Assembly (NCBI GenBank): GCA_023079485.1
Contig: CM041084.1
Coordinates: 107,408,967 to 107,472,966 of the forward strand
From: Archilochus colubris
Lineage: Eukaryota; Chordata; Aves; Apodiformes; Trochilidae
Direction: 5' to 3'
DNA: 64,000 bases
The translations under genes were made by a program, and so were the position numbers. Positions 10,641-23,495 of the stretch are shown piece after piece (the first letter of the stretch is position 1; every line of letters begins with the position of its first letter). The notes under the pieces were generated by a model, which saw nothing but the letters and a program-made list of their open reading frames with translations, made no database searches and was not told the DNA's origin.

Positions 10641-13360
10641 TAAATAAGCACTTTCAAATGTATCTCTTTACTTATCATGTAATTCATGGAAGCGCTGCAA
10701 AACGGCACTTTCAGTCATTCCTCCCATCACCAGCAATAGTTATAAATAATAATCATATAAACACATTTTCACCACTTTCTGAAGTTCTCAGTAAAACAAA
10801 CACTCTGCCAGGGCCTGACATGCCCTGACTCTCATGGCAACAACTGTGATCAGCAATTCACTGCAGCTGACACTGCTGCGTTGACACTGTCACCCAAGAA
10901 GATGTTGGCTTCATCACTTCTCCATTCTCATTACAGATTTATTTCCATGTAAAATTACTTCAGTGGCAACCAGGAGCTCTTAGTGGTATTTTCATGCCAA
11001 ACTATGACTACCATTTAAGTTGCTCATGTCAGGTTATGTTAAGAGGGCTACAATATACTGTGCCTGTTCTCTTTTGTAATGCTGACAAGAAAACAACATC
11101 TTAAAAGCTTTGTGATGTAGGGAGGCTATAGCAAGTATTGTATCACTGGTAGCTGAAGTCCTTCATGAAAACAAAACAAAACAAAACAAAAAAAAACACT
11201 TGGGAGCAATATAAATTTGCTAATAGGCAATATGGTGAATTGTTATTTCATATGTCAATGTATTTTGCATTGATATTTTGAAAGTTTATTTGAATGTGTT
11301 CATTGAAAAAGTCTTTATGGTTCTATAATCTTAATTAAATCTGGCTTTTATTTTCCCACAAAAACCAGCTCTATTGGACTCCTTTATTCTAATAACACAT
11401 TAATGTGGCTTAGAATATGATCTGAAGGAGCAAAATACCGAAATGCAGTATCTATCTCATTTTACTTCTGTATCATAATGTATAGTGACCGATGCAACAT
11501 CGCTTCAATGTAAATACAGTAGAGTTATACAGAAGGACTAGCTTCTTTTTGCTAGATCACCAGATCAGTAGTTTTTCTACAAATTTTGCTTCTTCAGCTT
11601 TGATATGTAGGTTAGCAAAAAGTTCAAGAGTTGTCTATGAATCACCCACCCTATATAATGGAGAAGAAACTTTCATTTGTGTATCCAGACTAACTTATCT
11701 CAGAAGAATTGGATGACAAGCTTCTGAGTATGGCATCAGGGAAAGGCTTTTCAAAAGGTGCTTTCAGAAGTGCAATTGCATCCACTGCCAAAGACTATCT
11801 GCAGTGCCCTTGGAGTCTATGCCACAGCCAGTAATCCCTAGGAGTCACAACCAAATCCAAGGCTACCTTGAGAAAGGGTCCTTTCCATGACTTTAAGTTC
11901 TCTCCTGAAGCAACTGAACATACTAGGTGCTCTCCCTGTAATATCTGAAGCATCTTTTTTTTAACCTTATCATGTAGCCTCAATTATCTTAAGTATCACT
12001 AAAATTGAATTGACTTCAGTGGCTAAGTCTCTTCTATGTTATGTACCAACTCTAAGCAGGGTTTCAGAACCATTCTTTAAAGAAAAAAGGTACTAATACA
12101 TAAAGCTGTACCCTTTTATATCTAGAGAGTGTGTGATGAAATTCATTAAAATGCTGACAAGCTCCTTTTCGTTTTGCTAACCACCTATTTACATAATAAA
12201 AAGCAAATATTTGAAATATATATGACTCACTAGACATTTAGAAAGCCTATGAAATGTAGTCAAAGCCAATGAGAGATCTTTTAAAATGTAAAATACTAAA
12301 GTCTTCTGTAAATATTTCCATAATCACCTTATGCAAAACAGAATTATTTTTCCTATTTGTGTTTCAAAGAAATATCTAGTTTTTAGAAGCACATAATGAA
12401 TTTTTTGTGACCCTCTTGAATGGGAATGCTGTGTGAAGTATAAGGGTCTGAAGTATCTATGGTCTCTTGCATGTCTAGAAATGGAAAGGGGAAGAATTAA
12501 TAGCAAAAAAATGTTTTTTCAAAGTACAGCTTTTGGTTGGTTATGTAGTGGTTGTTTACTTCTTAACTTTTAAAAGATAAATATTTAATAAAATTTCTTG
12601 AAAGGTTCCTAGCATTTTTTAATATTCATGTCTCACATAAAACAGCAATCACAGCGTTATCCCTTAGTGCATTTCCAGTGCATTTCTGAATATTAGTTCC
12701 TATTGCTGTGTAATTTTTACAAACTTTCTTAAAACAATTTTCCCAGTGAGATGTGGACATTTTTAAGTTACTGCAAATTGTAGTAGAAAAATGTATTAAA
12801 AGATGTAAACAAACACTCAGTTCATTAATAACTCTGTACAAATTCTTTTTCTATCTTTAGTCATAGAAAATAGCATATAGTTGGGTCCTGACTAACAGGC
12901 ATTAAGTTTGTTTCTTTTTCTTTGGTGTAATTTAGAAGCCTATTTGCTGTCTACCTTTAATCACGTTGTTTAATAATGAAGTATTAATGGTTTTCAGGAA
13001 AGAAAGACAACGTCAAGTAGTGATATTAATCCTGCTCTAAACCACTAAGTCAAAAAGCCTTATTAAAGTGTCAGCAGTGTGCAACACTGAGTCTATGGCT
13101 TTATTTTTTCACTTGGGTTTTGTTGAGTAGGATCCTACAGTTTTATACAAGTTATTGAGATCTTGAGAGCATGACAAATATAGAAGAATATAAAGAAGAA
13201 TATAAAACCCCAAGCTGAGGGTCTTGTTAGATTTCTATCTTTGAAATAGTATCTGAATTTGAACTGCAAGTGTTGATAGTGTTCACTCAGTCCTGACTTT
13301 GTGGTAATAAATAAGATAACTTTTGTGAGCAGCACATACTCTTTTTCATATAAAAAGACC
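10641..13360. other. Intergenic AT-rich DNA, nothing recognised
   Basis: No coding similarity, RNA gene or classifiable repeat seen apart from a CAAAA microsatellite at about 11169-11196. Confidence 0.5.
11169..11196. repeat. CAAAA pentanucleotide microsatellite
   Basis: Four tandem AAAAC/CAAAA units followed by an A run. Confidence 0.85.
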
Positions 13361-13364
13361 ACAT

Positions 13365-13557
13365 CAGAAGAACTTCTTTCCCACGAGTGTGGGAACAGGT
13401 TTCCCAAGAAGGTTGTGGATGCCTCATCCCTGGAAGTGTTCAAGGTCAGATTGGATGGGGCTTTGAGCAACCTGGTCTAGTGGGAAGTGTCCCTATCCAT
13501 ACAGGGAGGTTGGAACTCTGGGGTCACTTCCAATCAAAACCATTCTATGATTCTATG
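13365..13557 (+). mobile_element. CR1 LINE 3' fragment (sense)
   Basis: Shows GGAACAGGTTTCCCAAGAAG, GGTTGTGGATGCCTCATCCC, GGTCAGATTGGATGGGGCTT, and the tail CCATTCTATGATTCTATGG. Moderately diverged; no coding capacity left. Confidence 0.9.
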
Positions 13558-15080
13558 GTTTAAGCAAAAATTTTTAAAAGTCTACTGTTTTGCTTGTATT
13601 AACATAACTGCTCCTCACTACTGCATAGTTTAAACGCTCCTCACTACAGACCAACCAAATTTTCATTCTATTTAAAAGAGATTTAATATCACAGTATTAC
13701 TGTGTTTTTATAAAGGAAAACATTAGATATATGTTTGTAATAATTTCTGAATGGCACGGAAAAAATGCAATAAATTATAATTTGGAACATCATGTTTTAA
13801 GTAGATTGGCTCAGGATATTATTTTTTTTTCCTGTTTATCAGGAAAAATGTGGTTTTTTTAAATCTTCTGGTTTGTGCAGAAAAGTTCTAGTTTTAATTT
13901 TCTTTCAGAAAAAAAATAAAAAGGAAGAAAGGATTCTGATTTAGAAAGTCATGGCATCCCAGGGTGAATGTATTTCCTGTGTCAAATTGACTAAGATACT
14001 TTGATTTAGGTCATTAAGCAGAAATTTTTCTCAGGTCTCACAAGAATCATGGTAAAATTTCCTCCAGCCATCGTTCTCTGCATTTTTCTCTCTCTTTAGG
14101 TGGCTTTTCTGTAATACCTTTTTGTCCTGCAGCTTTTAAAGAGTGCTTCAGAGGATCTATAGATTAACACTTGAACACAAGCCACAGAGAAATGAGCCAA
14201 AGACACTTGAATCACAGCATTTGACAGCACAGACATGACCAATACATTCAGTTCATACAGGTTAAGCTGAGCTGAGGCAAGCAAAAACACTTTAGTTCTA
14301 AATGTAGAAACAGTACATTTTTACTTTTCTGAATCAAATTTCCTTCTAATGTTCCAGGCCTACATTCATGATAAGAATGATTTTTTTTTTTTAATTTTTT
14401 TTTGTATGGAGGTTTTTCAATAGGCTTCATTTGAATGCATTAAAATAACTGCTTTTAAAAAGAGAATCATATTTTTACCTCCAAGTCTAATTTATCACTA
14501 TATATGCCTTAACATTTCTACATCTTTTTTCTCAGTATTTCATACAGCATGATTTTTGGCAGCCACACATACTTTAGGTAATGATTTAATTATCTCTTCA
14601 GGAAGTTAAATTAAAAAAACAAAACATTGACTATATTCCAATTTATAGCAACAATATTGCTAGCAGTCTAATGACACTGCGAATTCCAGTGCAATAGATA
14701 TTTACCTTTTATGTATTTAGAAACTGCTCTAGCAGAAATCAGTCAAAATTCTGTTAAACAAAACCACTTGTGCACTGTAATTTTACAAAAAGGAAAATAG
14801 TAACAGGCTTGGATACACTTTTATGTAGTGACAAATCTGTTTTACTTTCGCACCGTGACACAGTAAACAGCATCTTGTTATTAAGGATACAGTACAATAA
14901 GGTTTTAAAGGAACAGTCATGAAAAGCTAGTTTAGGAAATAAAAGTTGCTTAATTGAATTCTGTCACATACCCTGACCTTTGATATTCATCACATACTAT
15001 TGGATTTACCTGTAAACATAGTTAGCTAGCTGTGTGGCCCTTTTGTTTTTCGTATCTTTTCAGGAAATTCTACAAACTGA
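13558..15080. other. Intergenic AT-rich DNA, nothing recognised
   Basis: No gene or classifiable repeat seen. Homopolymer A/T tracts only. Confidence 0.5.
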
Positions 15081-15084
15081 AGTT

Positions 15085-15554
15085 ATATATCCAGCATAGA
15101 GCTACTAAGATGATTAAGGGAGTGGAACATCTCCCTTATGAGGAAAGGCTGAGGGAGCTGGGTCTCTTTAGTTTGGAGAAAAGGAGACTGAGGGGTGACC
15201 TCATCAATGTTTTCAAATATGTAAGGGGTGAGTGTCAGGGAGATGGAGTTAGGCTTTTCTCAGTGGTGACCAGTGATAGGACAAGGGGTAATGGGTGTAA
15301 ATTGAAGCACAGGAGGTTGAAGCTGAATAGTCAAAAAAATTTTTTTACTGTAAGGGTGACAGAGCCCTGGAACAGGCTGCCCAGGGGGGTCGTGGAGTCT
15401 CCTTCACTGGAGACATTCAAAACCCGCCTGGACACGTTCCTATGCGAAGTGCTCTAGGTGGCCCTGCTCTGGCAGGGGGGGTTGGACTAGATGATCTTTC
15501 GAGGTCCCTTCCAACCCCAAGGATTCTATGATTCTATGATTCTATGATTCTATA
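15085..15554 (+). mobile_element. CR1 LINE 3' end with remnant of ORF2 C-terminus
   Basis: The best preserved sense CR1 in the window. An open frame over about 15085-15457 encodes the conserved C-terminal part of CR1 ORF2: [56 protein letters not shown], then a stop. The 3' UTR GGTTGGACTAGATGATCTTT and GAGGTCCCTTCCAACCCC ends in four ATTCTATG octamers at about 15523-15554. Good preservation suggests a fairly young insertion; it is 5'-truncated and cannot move by itself. Confidence 0.95.
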
Positions 15555-17890
15555 TATATAACAATAATAATATGTATTCCTTCCTGGGTTTTTTCCCACT
15601 CATTCATCAAAGATTTGCTTCAAGGCAGTCAAAATCTAGGTAAAACAAACAGTAATTTTGTACCAGCAGGCTTTGATCTTACACTGACACAGAACCAAAG
15701 ATGTGGGCAAGGGTCTGTTCATGCACCAGTCAATTCAGGCTCAGGTTGTCAGAGAGGTGAACCACCTCAAGACACCAAAGAGGAAATCAAGAGACAAATA
15801 TCTCTCTGGGACTCCTTATAGGACCTTGGTAAGTTGTTGAATTTTTTCTGAATTTTCAATAAATTGTCTTTGAAAGGCAGAATGGCGACTGACTTTTTTT
15901 TACATTCAATTTACATTCAATTGAGCTCTCTGTTGAAGTTAATGTGACTAGATTTGCTCAATATTTTAAGTCCCTGAAACTATAGATTGTTAATTTTCCA
16001 TTTATCCTTAAAATAATTTCCTTGATTGAATTTAGCTGCAATTAAAATGTTTTCACTTGTGACACACCTGTGATATTTGATGACAGGCATGAGCCCACAA
16101 GCTATACCCAAGAGAAGAGGGGATGAAGTGCAAAGTTCCCATAAAAATAGGCAATATGGCAAATTTGTGGCCATATGTCTGATCTTGTTTCGATTTGCAG
16201 GTGAAAAGAGAAAGAGAAGGTGAAAGAGCATCCAGACCTTTCCCCTGGGGGGGGGCAAAGGAGTATAGAGGGGAGGGAGCAGGGAAAAAAAAGCCTGCTT
16301 TTGGGAGTGCTTTAGATCTCAGCACCATCCATGCAAGTCATTACAAGAAAAATCAAGTGCACACAAAGTTACAGGGTCATATTCTACATCCCCAATCACA
16401 AATCAGCAGCACCTGACTACATCCAGAGTCCCTCTCAGATCAGCTCTGTCTCCTCAGACCAGGGAGACATAGGAAAGCCCAGTGGTTTAAAGGACTGGAT
16501 ATTGCAGTCTCATCTAAATTGTGTTTTATTCCGTTAAATTGCCTCCTATTAATGAAAATGGAAAGAGAAGGGGCTAGAACAGGATCAACTCTACTGCTGT
16601 CTTTCCTGACAAATGCCCACTCTAAGCCACAGATATTCCAGGAATGAGGATTCAACAGCCTCTCAGCTGATACAAGTCCTTTAACTACAACTGCAGAGTT
16701 CAGCTGATAGCTTCCTTAAATACTCCTTTTTGCAGTTTCTCATTCTCTGTAAATATGGAGAACACGTGGGCTATTGGTCTGTGAGGACACAAGAACCACA
16801 GCTTCCTTGTTTTCTCAGGAAGGCCTGTTTGTCTCTATTAGCTTGAATCATGTGGCTCCTCCTGGATGCCCTTCTCACTTCATAAATCAAAGATTAGAAG
16901 ATTTAGGAGTATGTATTTAGGCTGTGTCCTGAGGTACATTTTTATGCAACTTGGAAGTACTTTTATTCATGTATTATATTTATTTATTTAACTATTAACT
17001 TCTTACAATATTAGTTCAGCCCAATATGCTTTCACATTTATCCTGTGTAAAACTTTTAGAGAATACTAGTAATGTTTAAGACTAAACACAAATAATTGCA
17101 CTCTATTCCAAAATGAAAACTTTCTTCTGATAGTTTAGCTGTGCAAAGTACCTTAGTGAGAACCACACAGCTAACTTCACAAGAATGATTCATATAAAAG
17201 CAAATTCTGCAACAGTCCCATAGAAAATATTACAAATAGTTATGAGAACATATTTCAGTTCCATACATTTTTTTCAGCCTTCACTATTTTGTATCACTTT
17301 AATAGACTTCTCATAAATGTTTTGCTTTTTTATGATGAACAGCACCATAAATATATGTGAGGTAGTGTCCGGGTGTAAGGTGACAGCAATTATTTTTGTT
17401 CTGAGGCATTTCAGGTGGTCTTAGAGGACTCTTTGCAGCTGGCATTTCAGGACTTTTTCTTTCCAGGGGATCATGAGTGGATTCCTGGACTCATTTAACA
17501 AATTCAGTATAGGCATTAGAGTGGGTTAGTCTGTAACCTTACTGCAGTGGAGATATTTTAATAGGACAATTAAAAGCATAGTCAGAGGTCAAAGTATCCT
17601 CTCGCCAACATCATCATTACTATAACTTAATGACTGGTTTTCACAAGTGGATTGTATTGTGGTGACTGTGAACTAAGAATGTGAGTTAAATGAAGTGAAA
17701 ACATATCCTAGCACATCAGCCAGGTCCCACACTTGCTGATATAATAGACATGCACTCTCTAAGAAACCAGCCAGCACTTGTAGAGAGCATGTTTTCCCAC
17801 AAAGTACTCTGTGGTGAAATGATTCATATTAATATGTTGCAGACCAGTGTAACTTTCAAACAGCCTTTAAAAAAGTTAAGTCCCTTTTAG
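15555..17890. other. Intergenic DNA, nothing recognised
   Basis: AT-rich; no coding similarity seen. Contains a 10-bp tandem copy TACATTCAAT near 15900 and a G run at about 16246. Confidence 0.5.
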
Positions 17891-17897
17891 TAGGGCC

Positions 17898-18380
17898 TGT
17901 AGTGATAGGACAAGGGTTAATGGGTTTTAAACTAAAAGAAGGTAGATTCAGTACAAATAAAAGGAAGAAAATTTTTATGATTAGAGTGGTGAAGCACTGT
18001 GACAGGTTGCCAAGAGAGGTGGTAGATGCCCCAGCCCTGGAAATAGCCAGGGTCAGGTTGGACCAGGCTCTGAGCATCCTGATGCAGTGAAATGAGGCAA
18101 GCAGGTACCACTAACTGCCAGGGAGTGAGCATGAGCTTGTGCTTCAGGACTCACCTTTTATTGGCCCCCTGGTCCTGCTCATGCGCAGTGGGGGCCCACC
18201 CTAATCAGGCACAGGTGGGCTTGACACAAGCTCATGCTTACTCCCTGGCAATTAGGGGCACCTGGTTGCCTCATTTCACTACATCCTGATCTGGTTAAAG
18301 ATGTTCTTGCTCACTGAAGAGGCACTGGATTAGGTGACATTTAAAGGTCCCTTCCAACCGAAACTATTCTATGATTCTAT
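17898..18380 (+). mobile_element. CR1 LINE 3' fragment interrupted by a nested inverted-repeat element
   Basis: The left part (17898-18083) begins GTGATAGGACAAGGGTTAAT and runs through GACCAGGCTCTGAGCATCCT. The right part (18282-18380) resumes CATCCTGATCTGGTTAAAGA, then GGTCCCTTCCAACCGAAACT and ATTCTATGATTCTATG. Removing 18084-18281 and one copy of CATCCTGAT restores a continuous CR1, so the inner element inserted after the CR1. Confidence 0.9.
18084..18281. mobile_element. Non-autonomous DNA transposon (MITE-like) with about 56-bp terminal inverted repeats
   Basis: The ends are inverted copies: left 18086-18141 begins AGTGAAATGAGGCAAGCAGG, and right 18225-18281, read on the - strand, begins TAGTGAAATGAGGCAACCAG. 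Only about six mismatches occur along the arms. The host CR1 sequence CATCCTGAT is duplicated exactly at 18075-18083 and 18282-18290, a 9-bp target duplication (8-9 bp given end uncertainty). About 80 bp of GC-rich middle has no coding capacity. A duplication of 8-9 bp fits hAT (8) or Mutator-like (9) elements; ends of the type CAGTG/TAGTG favour hAT, but the family is inference. Confidence 0.8.
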
Positions 18381-19060
18381 GAAAACTGGAAGGAATTTTC
18401 TGTTACCACATTCAGCCCATGGATAACTGGTAACCACATTACAGACCAGCTGACTGAAATCTGACTAAAAAACAGCTGGGTTCTTCTACCTGCATTTCCA
18501 ACAGAAAGTCACCTGAAACCCCACCAGTCTGAGGGTTCCCTGTTCTTCTAATTTCCTGCCCAAACTTCACATCAGTTAATATCTGCTTTTGCACCTGTGG
18601 TGTCCTTCACTTTTAAAATGGAGACTTTTTTTTTTTTGGCTGAGCCAGCCCCTTCTAAGGTTGCCTGCTGACTTATTATAGAGCTATACACAATTATAAT
18701 TTTAAAATAATTTTGAGTATAATTATAAAAATGTAATTTAAAGTAATTTTAAGTATATTAGCTTATATATCTCAGTTGTGATGGAGGAAAATGACAGTGT
18801 AATACTCTTTTTCCCAAGAGGGAAAGCTACATTGCTGTATCTGCAGTTCCTGAAAAATGACACTCTACTGCAGCATTGCAACAGATACTAGACTTGACAA
18901 ACTGCAATAAATAGACAAAAACTTGACAAATAGCAGAGATTGTTTCCATAGCACGAGCTGCAGCTTTTCAAAATAATCTTCCAATTCACCTGTCCAGCAT
19001 TGACGAACATTCATGGGACACAAAAAAGGCTAACATTTCCACTTATTCCTAACACAAGTA
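18381..19060. other. Intergenic DNA, nothing recognised
   Basis: AT-rich, includes an A/T-only-like stretch near 18690-18770. No gene seen. Confidence 0.5.
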
Positions 19061-19064
19061 TAAA

Positions 19065-19298
19065 AAGGAACATAGGAAGTTCCATTTAAACACAAGAAAA
19101 ATCTTCTTTACTATGAGGATGACAAGGCACTGGAACAGGCTGCCCCAGCGAGGTTGTGGAGTCCACTTTTCTGGAGATACTCAAAACCATCTAGATGCAG
19201 TCCTGTCTAATCGGCTCTGAGTTGATCTTGCTTTAGTGGTAGAGTTGGATTAGATGATCTCTAGAGGTCCCTTCCAACCCTCTATGATTCTATGAACT
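19065..19298 (+). mobile_element. CR1 LINE 3' fragment (sense)
   Basis: Matches the CR1 3' region: GGCACTGGAACAGGCTGCCC, GAGGTTGTGGAGTCCACTTT, GGATTAGATGATCTCTAGAG, GTCCCTTCCAACCC and tail CTATGATTCTATGA. Another CR1 begins immediately after its tail. Confidence 0.92.
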
Positions 19299-19299
19299 C

Positions 19300-20022
19300 T
19301 TGACAGTTTTGATTGGCAGAGGGGTGGCTGGAGAAAGAGATCTGGGGGTGCTGGTTGGCAGCAGACTCAATGCAGGTCAGCTGTGTCCCCTGGCAGCCAA
19401 GAGGGCAAAACCTGTCCTGGGGTGCATCAAACACAGCACAAGCAGCTGGTCCAAAGAGGGCATTATCCTGCAGTATTCAGTGTTGGTGCAGCCTCACCTC
19501 AAGTACTGTGTGCAGTGCTGGGACCCACAGGTTAAGGATGTGCAGGTCCTTGAATGCATCCAGAGGAGGGAGGGCAACAAAGCTGGTGCAAGGACTGGAG
19601 GGCACATCCTGTGAGGAGCAGCTGAAGACTTTGGACTTGTCTAGCTCAGAGAAAAGGAGACTGAGAAACAACCTCATGGCTTTCTACAGCTTTTTGAGGA
19701 AGGGAAGTGGAGAGGGAGTTGTTGATCTCCCTGGGATCCAGTGACAAGGTGTGTGGGAAGGGCTCAAAACCTGCTGCAGGAGGGGAGGTTCAGACTGGAC
19801 ATTAGGAAATATTTTTTGTACCGAGAGGGTGGTCAAACACTGAAATAGACTTTCTGGAAAAGTGGTTGAATGCTGCTAGTCTTTCAGTGCTTATGAGGCA
19901 TTTGTACAATATCCTTAATGCTCTAAATTTTGGTAAGCCCCTAAAGTTAACTGGATGGTCACTGCAGGTTCCTTCCAGCTAAACTATTCTGTTCTGTTCT
20001 ATTCTACTCTATTCTATTCTAA
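19300..20022 (+). mobile_element. Older CR1 LINE copy with ORF2 remnant and TTCTA-type tail
   Basis: About 720 bp. It keeps degraded ORF2 C-terminal matches in shifting frames: GVAGERDLGVLVGSRLNAGQ, LVQPHLKYCVQCWDP, EGTSCEEQLKTLDLSSSEKR. The 3' end has CAGGTTCCTTCCAGCTAAAC followed by TTCTRTTCTATTCTA repeats rather than ATTCTATG, indicating a different CR1 subfamily from its neighbours. Frame breaks show it is inactive. Confidence 0.9.
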
Positions 20023-23000
20023 CCCTCATTGGTTTTATCTACCTAAATGCTCTCTGTCATGTAAGTCCTGAAAAAACAGTCTACTGACAACTTCAGAGCA
20101 GCCTTGGTTTCTACACAGGAGAAAACAACAAAAGGGTTGCTCTGCCACTCCTTGTTTCATACACATAAAGGGCAGTATTTCATGCTGTCAGTAACAAAAC
20201 GCCTGTGTTCAGGGCAAGGATCTGGTCTGACTTTTTTACAGCTGGGCCAATCCCACAGCTCATGGCTCGGCAGGCAGACTCATTTCTACAGCTGCAGCCA
20301 GCACCTGGAAAGTTAAACAATCCAGCTGCACCAGAAAAGAAAACCCAGGCAGGCAGCAAACAGAAGAGCGGATATATGGGAAAGAGCTGAGGAGAGAAAG
20401 ATAAGGAGAAAGCAGCCGAGTGTGCGAGAGGAGGTAAAGCAAAAGTACGATTGATTATTCCTGGTGCTCATACGGTACTAAACAGCTTGAATTTGTTTAA
20501 TGAGCATGATGGGAGGCTTGGAGAATTAAAAACACAGCTAACACACACAGGAAAAACAATTACTCTGTTCTGAGAGTGCCAACTCTTCAGTTAACGTATC
20601 AAAACCAGTCACTAATGTACTTCTCAGTTCATTTTTCCCCACAATGGCCCTGGTCACGCCAGCACTTTGAAGCTGGTAATTGCACCCAACTCTGTTCCCA
20701 AGAGTTGTCTGGGGCTAGGAACCCTCTTTGTGATGTGCATATTTTTCCACTGAATATGCATTATCCATTGTAACTTTTTAATAAATAAATGGAATTTTGA
20801 TATATCCCTTCACACTGCTTCCTACTGCAATCCTTTCCCAACAAATGAGTGACAGCTGGGGCCACAGTGAAGTAAAGAACCTTTAAGCAATGCAGGAAAG
20901 ATTAATGACATAACTTCAAACAAAGTGAAATATTTGCACAATAGCTTCAGATGAATTTCAACATTTCATTGCTAAGAATATACGCTGGATTATTCACCTT
21001 AACACCATTTGCTAGATACTGCACTTGTCTCATTTGACTGAATCACATGTCTGAAATAAATTGCATTTTTTCTAAGGGAAGGAAAAAAAAAAAAACCAAC
21101 CTAAACACAATCATTACAGCTTCAGTAAAGTTACTGTTGCTTTTGTAAGAAGCAGAGATGGACTCTGTTCTCTGTTGGTCTGATCTAAAACTCATCCTTC
21201 TCCACCCAGGGACTCCAGCAGTTGCCTGGCACTCCTGTAAAGCATTACTCAGCATGAGAAGGGAGTGGTGGGCAAAGCTAGAGGCAAGGGAAGGTCCCAG
21301 AGGAGTCAGTAAGGGCCAACCACTGTCCCCTACACTGAGGCCACTTTGACATGATTATAACTCACTAGAACACTTGTGCTGACAACTGTTATCCCTGAAA
21401 GCAAACACTCTCCCTGCCAAGAAAAGTTAGGTTGGTTTAGGTGGTGATTTATTTGCTGTTAAAAGCTTATCAAGAGAATTTAGATGTTTTTACTTTGAAG
21501 AAGAGCAACCTGGTGTATGCCTCACACATTGGAAAGCCCCTTTCCCCACCAGGCACCAAAGAAGAGTTCAGCTGCTTTTATGGTTTGAAAAGCAAAGCTG
21601 AACTTCCTCTTTGTTCTGCTGTGTTGGTGAACTCTGAACTGCTGCTGCCTCCAGAGAGAAAACAAAGATACAATGCTCTACGGATCCTTTGGTGCAAACT
21701 GATTGTAGGGGTGGAACTGTGGCTTGGCTGTGGCAGGAGGAGTGCTTAGCAGCTGCCAGGTTAAAGTGGAGGAAAGGCAAAAAGAAATTTGACTTCAGTG
21801 GTCGGTGACACAGCTATTACCCGCATTAGAAACAAGTAGGTACTGTTTGACATTTACTTCATAACATCAGGCAAATTATTTCCATAAAATATTAATAGAA
21901 GTTTTCCATACAAGGGAACTGAGGAACCTTCATAATACTAAATTATTCCTGCTTTGATCAATGAAACAAGTATAAATGACACACGTGAAAGCTATAAGCA
22001 ACATAAGAATGGACGTCTAAGTTCTGGCAAAATAATCAGCAGAAAAGCTTCTGCTTCTCTGGCTATGGAGCCACGTGAAGAATGGATGATTCTACTCATT
22101 TGTCCTGTAGACACAAAGGCAAATTCAAAGAAAAATCTGTGCAAAAGATTTTTCAAAGGAAACTAAATTAGCTTTTTACTCTACCATGTCAGCATTTTAA
22201 AAATGGCAAATGGTTGTAAATATATACATATATTTACTAAAACTTCATTTACAGTGCACTGGATAGACAACCAAAACCTTTTTCAGAATTCTAGGGAGCT
22301 AACTTCCAGATTAAGAAGAAGTTGCAAGTCAAGTTTCTTGCAGCCTTCTCATGTAAAGGGATATTTTCAGGGTATTCTTAACCATGAGGCTAGGAAATAA
22401 AATACTTATCTAGAATCACAACTTACTTCAAAAATCACAAATTAAAGCAGTGCAATATCAAGGCTCTCCAAGACATGTTCTACCTCATTTATCTCAAACG
22501 GGAATTATGAAAAGAGAATTTCTCAGCACGTTTACTAACATTGGCCGCAGTAGCCACATTGGCTGTTAAACCTATACTGAATGACTGCCCTGCCCTTGAG
22601 ACCCTAAAGAAGATCCTCAGAGGATCTCAGAGTGTATTATTGGGCAAGAACACATTTTTGTTCGTTTACACAATGATCAGCACAGTGACTCAGTGACAGA
22701 ACCAAGAAAGAACACGTAAATGCTTAACGCTGCGCGTTTCGCATACATGGGTTTCTTCGTTTCTGACTTCGGTTTTCTTTAAATTAAGAACATTTTGTTT
22801 AAGTTTAAATTAATTTATTTAAAATTTAAATTTAGAAAAAAAAAAGATGAGAGCATCAGCGAACTCCAAAAGCGGTGATATTCTAAGTAAGCAATACAAA
22901 TAGATACACACAACTTCAGAGCAAATTGATATGTAAAACAATTATAACATTGTAAAAATATTGTATCTGTTGTTTTAAAATGTTGTAAAAAATATATAAT

Positions 23001-23480
23001 TGTTGCAACTGACATGGCACACAACGTGAAAGTGTCGCACGCTGCTCCAACAGTAATAAGGGGTCATAATGTAATTTTAAAGACTACCCCAAGGCTGGAT
23101 CCCTCCAAGCCCTCATAGTATCCCACGCAGTATCCCAAGCAGCATAGGCAGCTGCTTCAGAAATTATTTACAGCACTTGAGTGTGATCTTGGAAAGACTC
23201 ATTAGGGAAGTGCCTCAAAGAGGAGAGGATGTATGAGAAGTATATTTAATAGTTTTGCCATCGTGAAGAATCAGTTATGCCTTTGTAAGCAGCAATTAAT
23301 CAGATGCATCCAGGAGAGATCTCTACCGGATAAGAGTAGAAAGGATATGGCTCGGGGCATATTAAAACGAAAATTACAGGGAAGGTTATGCTAAAACAAC
23401 TCACTATTTTATTTTCCCACGAGACTGTAGTCCCGTCCCCCCCATCAACTACTCGTTAATTTGTCATTTTATCGTCACAG
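20023..23480. other. Intergenic DNA upstream of DSG2, nothing recognised
   Basis: No coding similarity or repeat family seen. In particular no DSG3-like exon was found between the two desmoglein genes. Confidence 0.5.
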
Positions 23481-23495
23481 TTGCTTTGCATGACT

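Noticed and set aside
15032..15457. 141-codon open frame as a possible gene
   Set aside because: From about 15085 it is the C-terminal end of CR1 ORF2 within a CR1 element; no separate gene.
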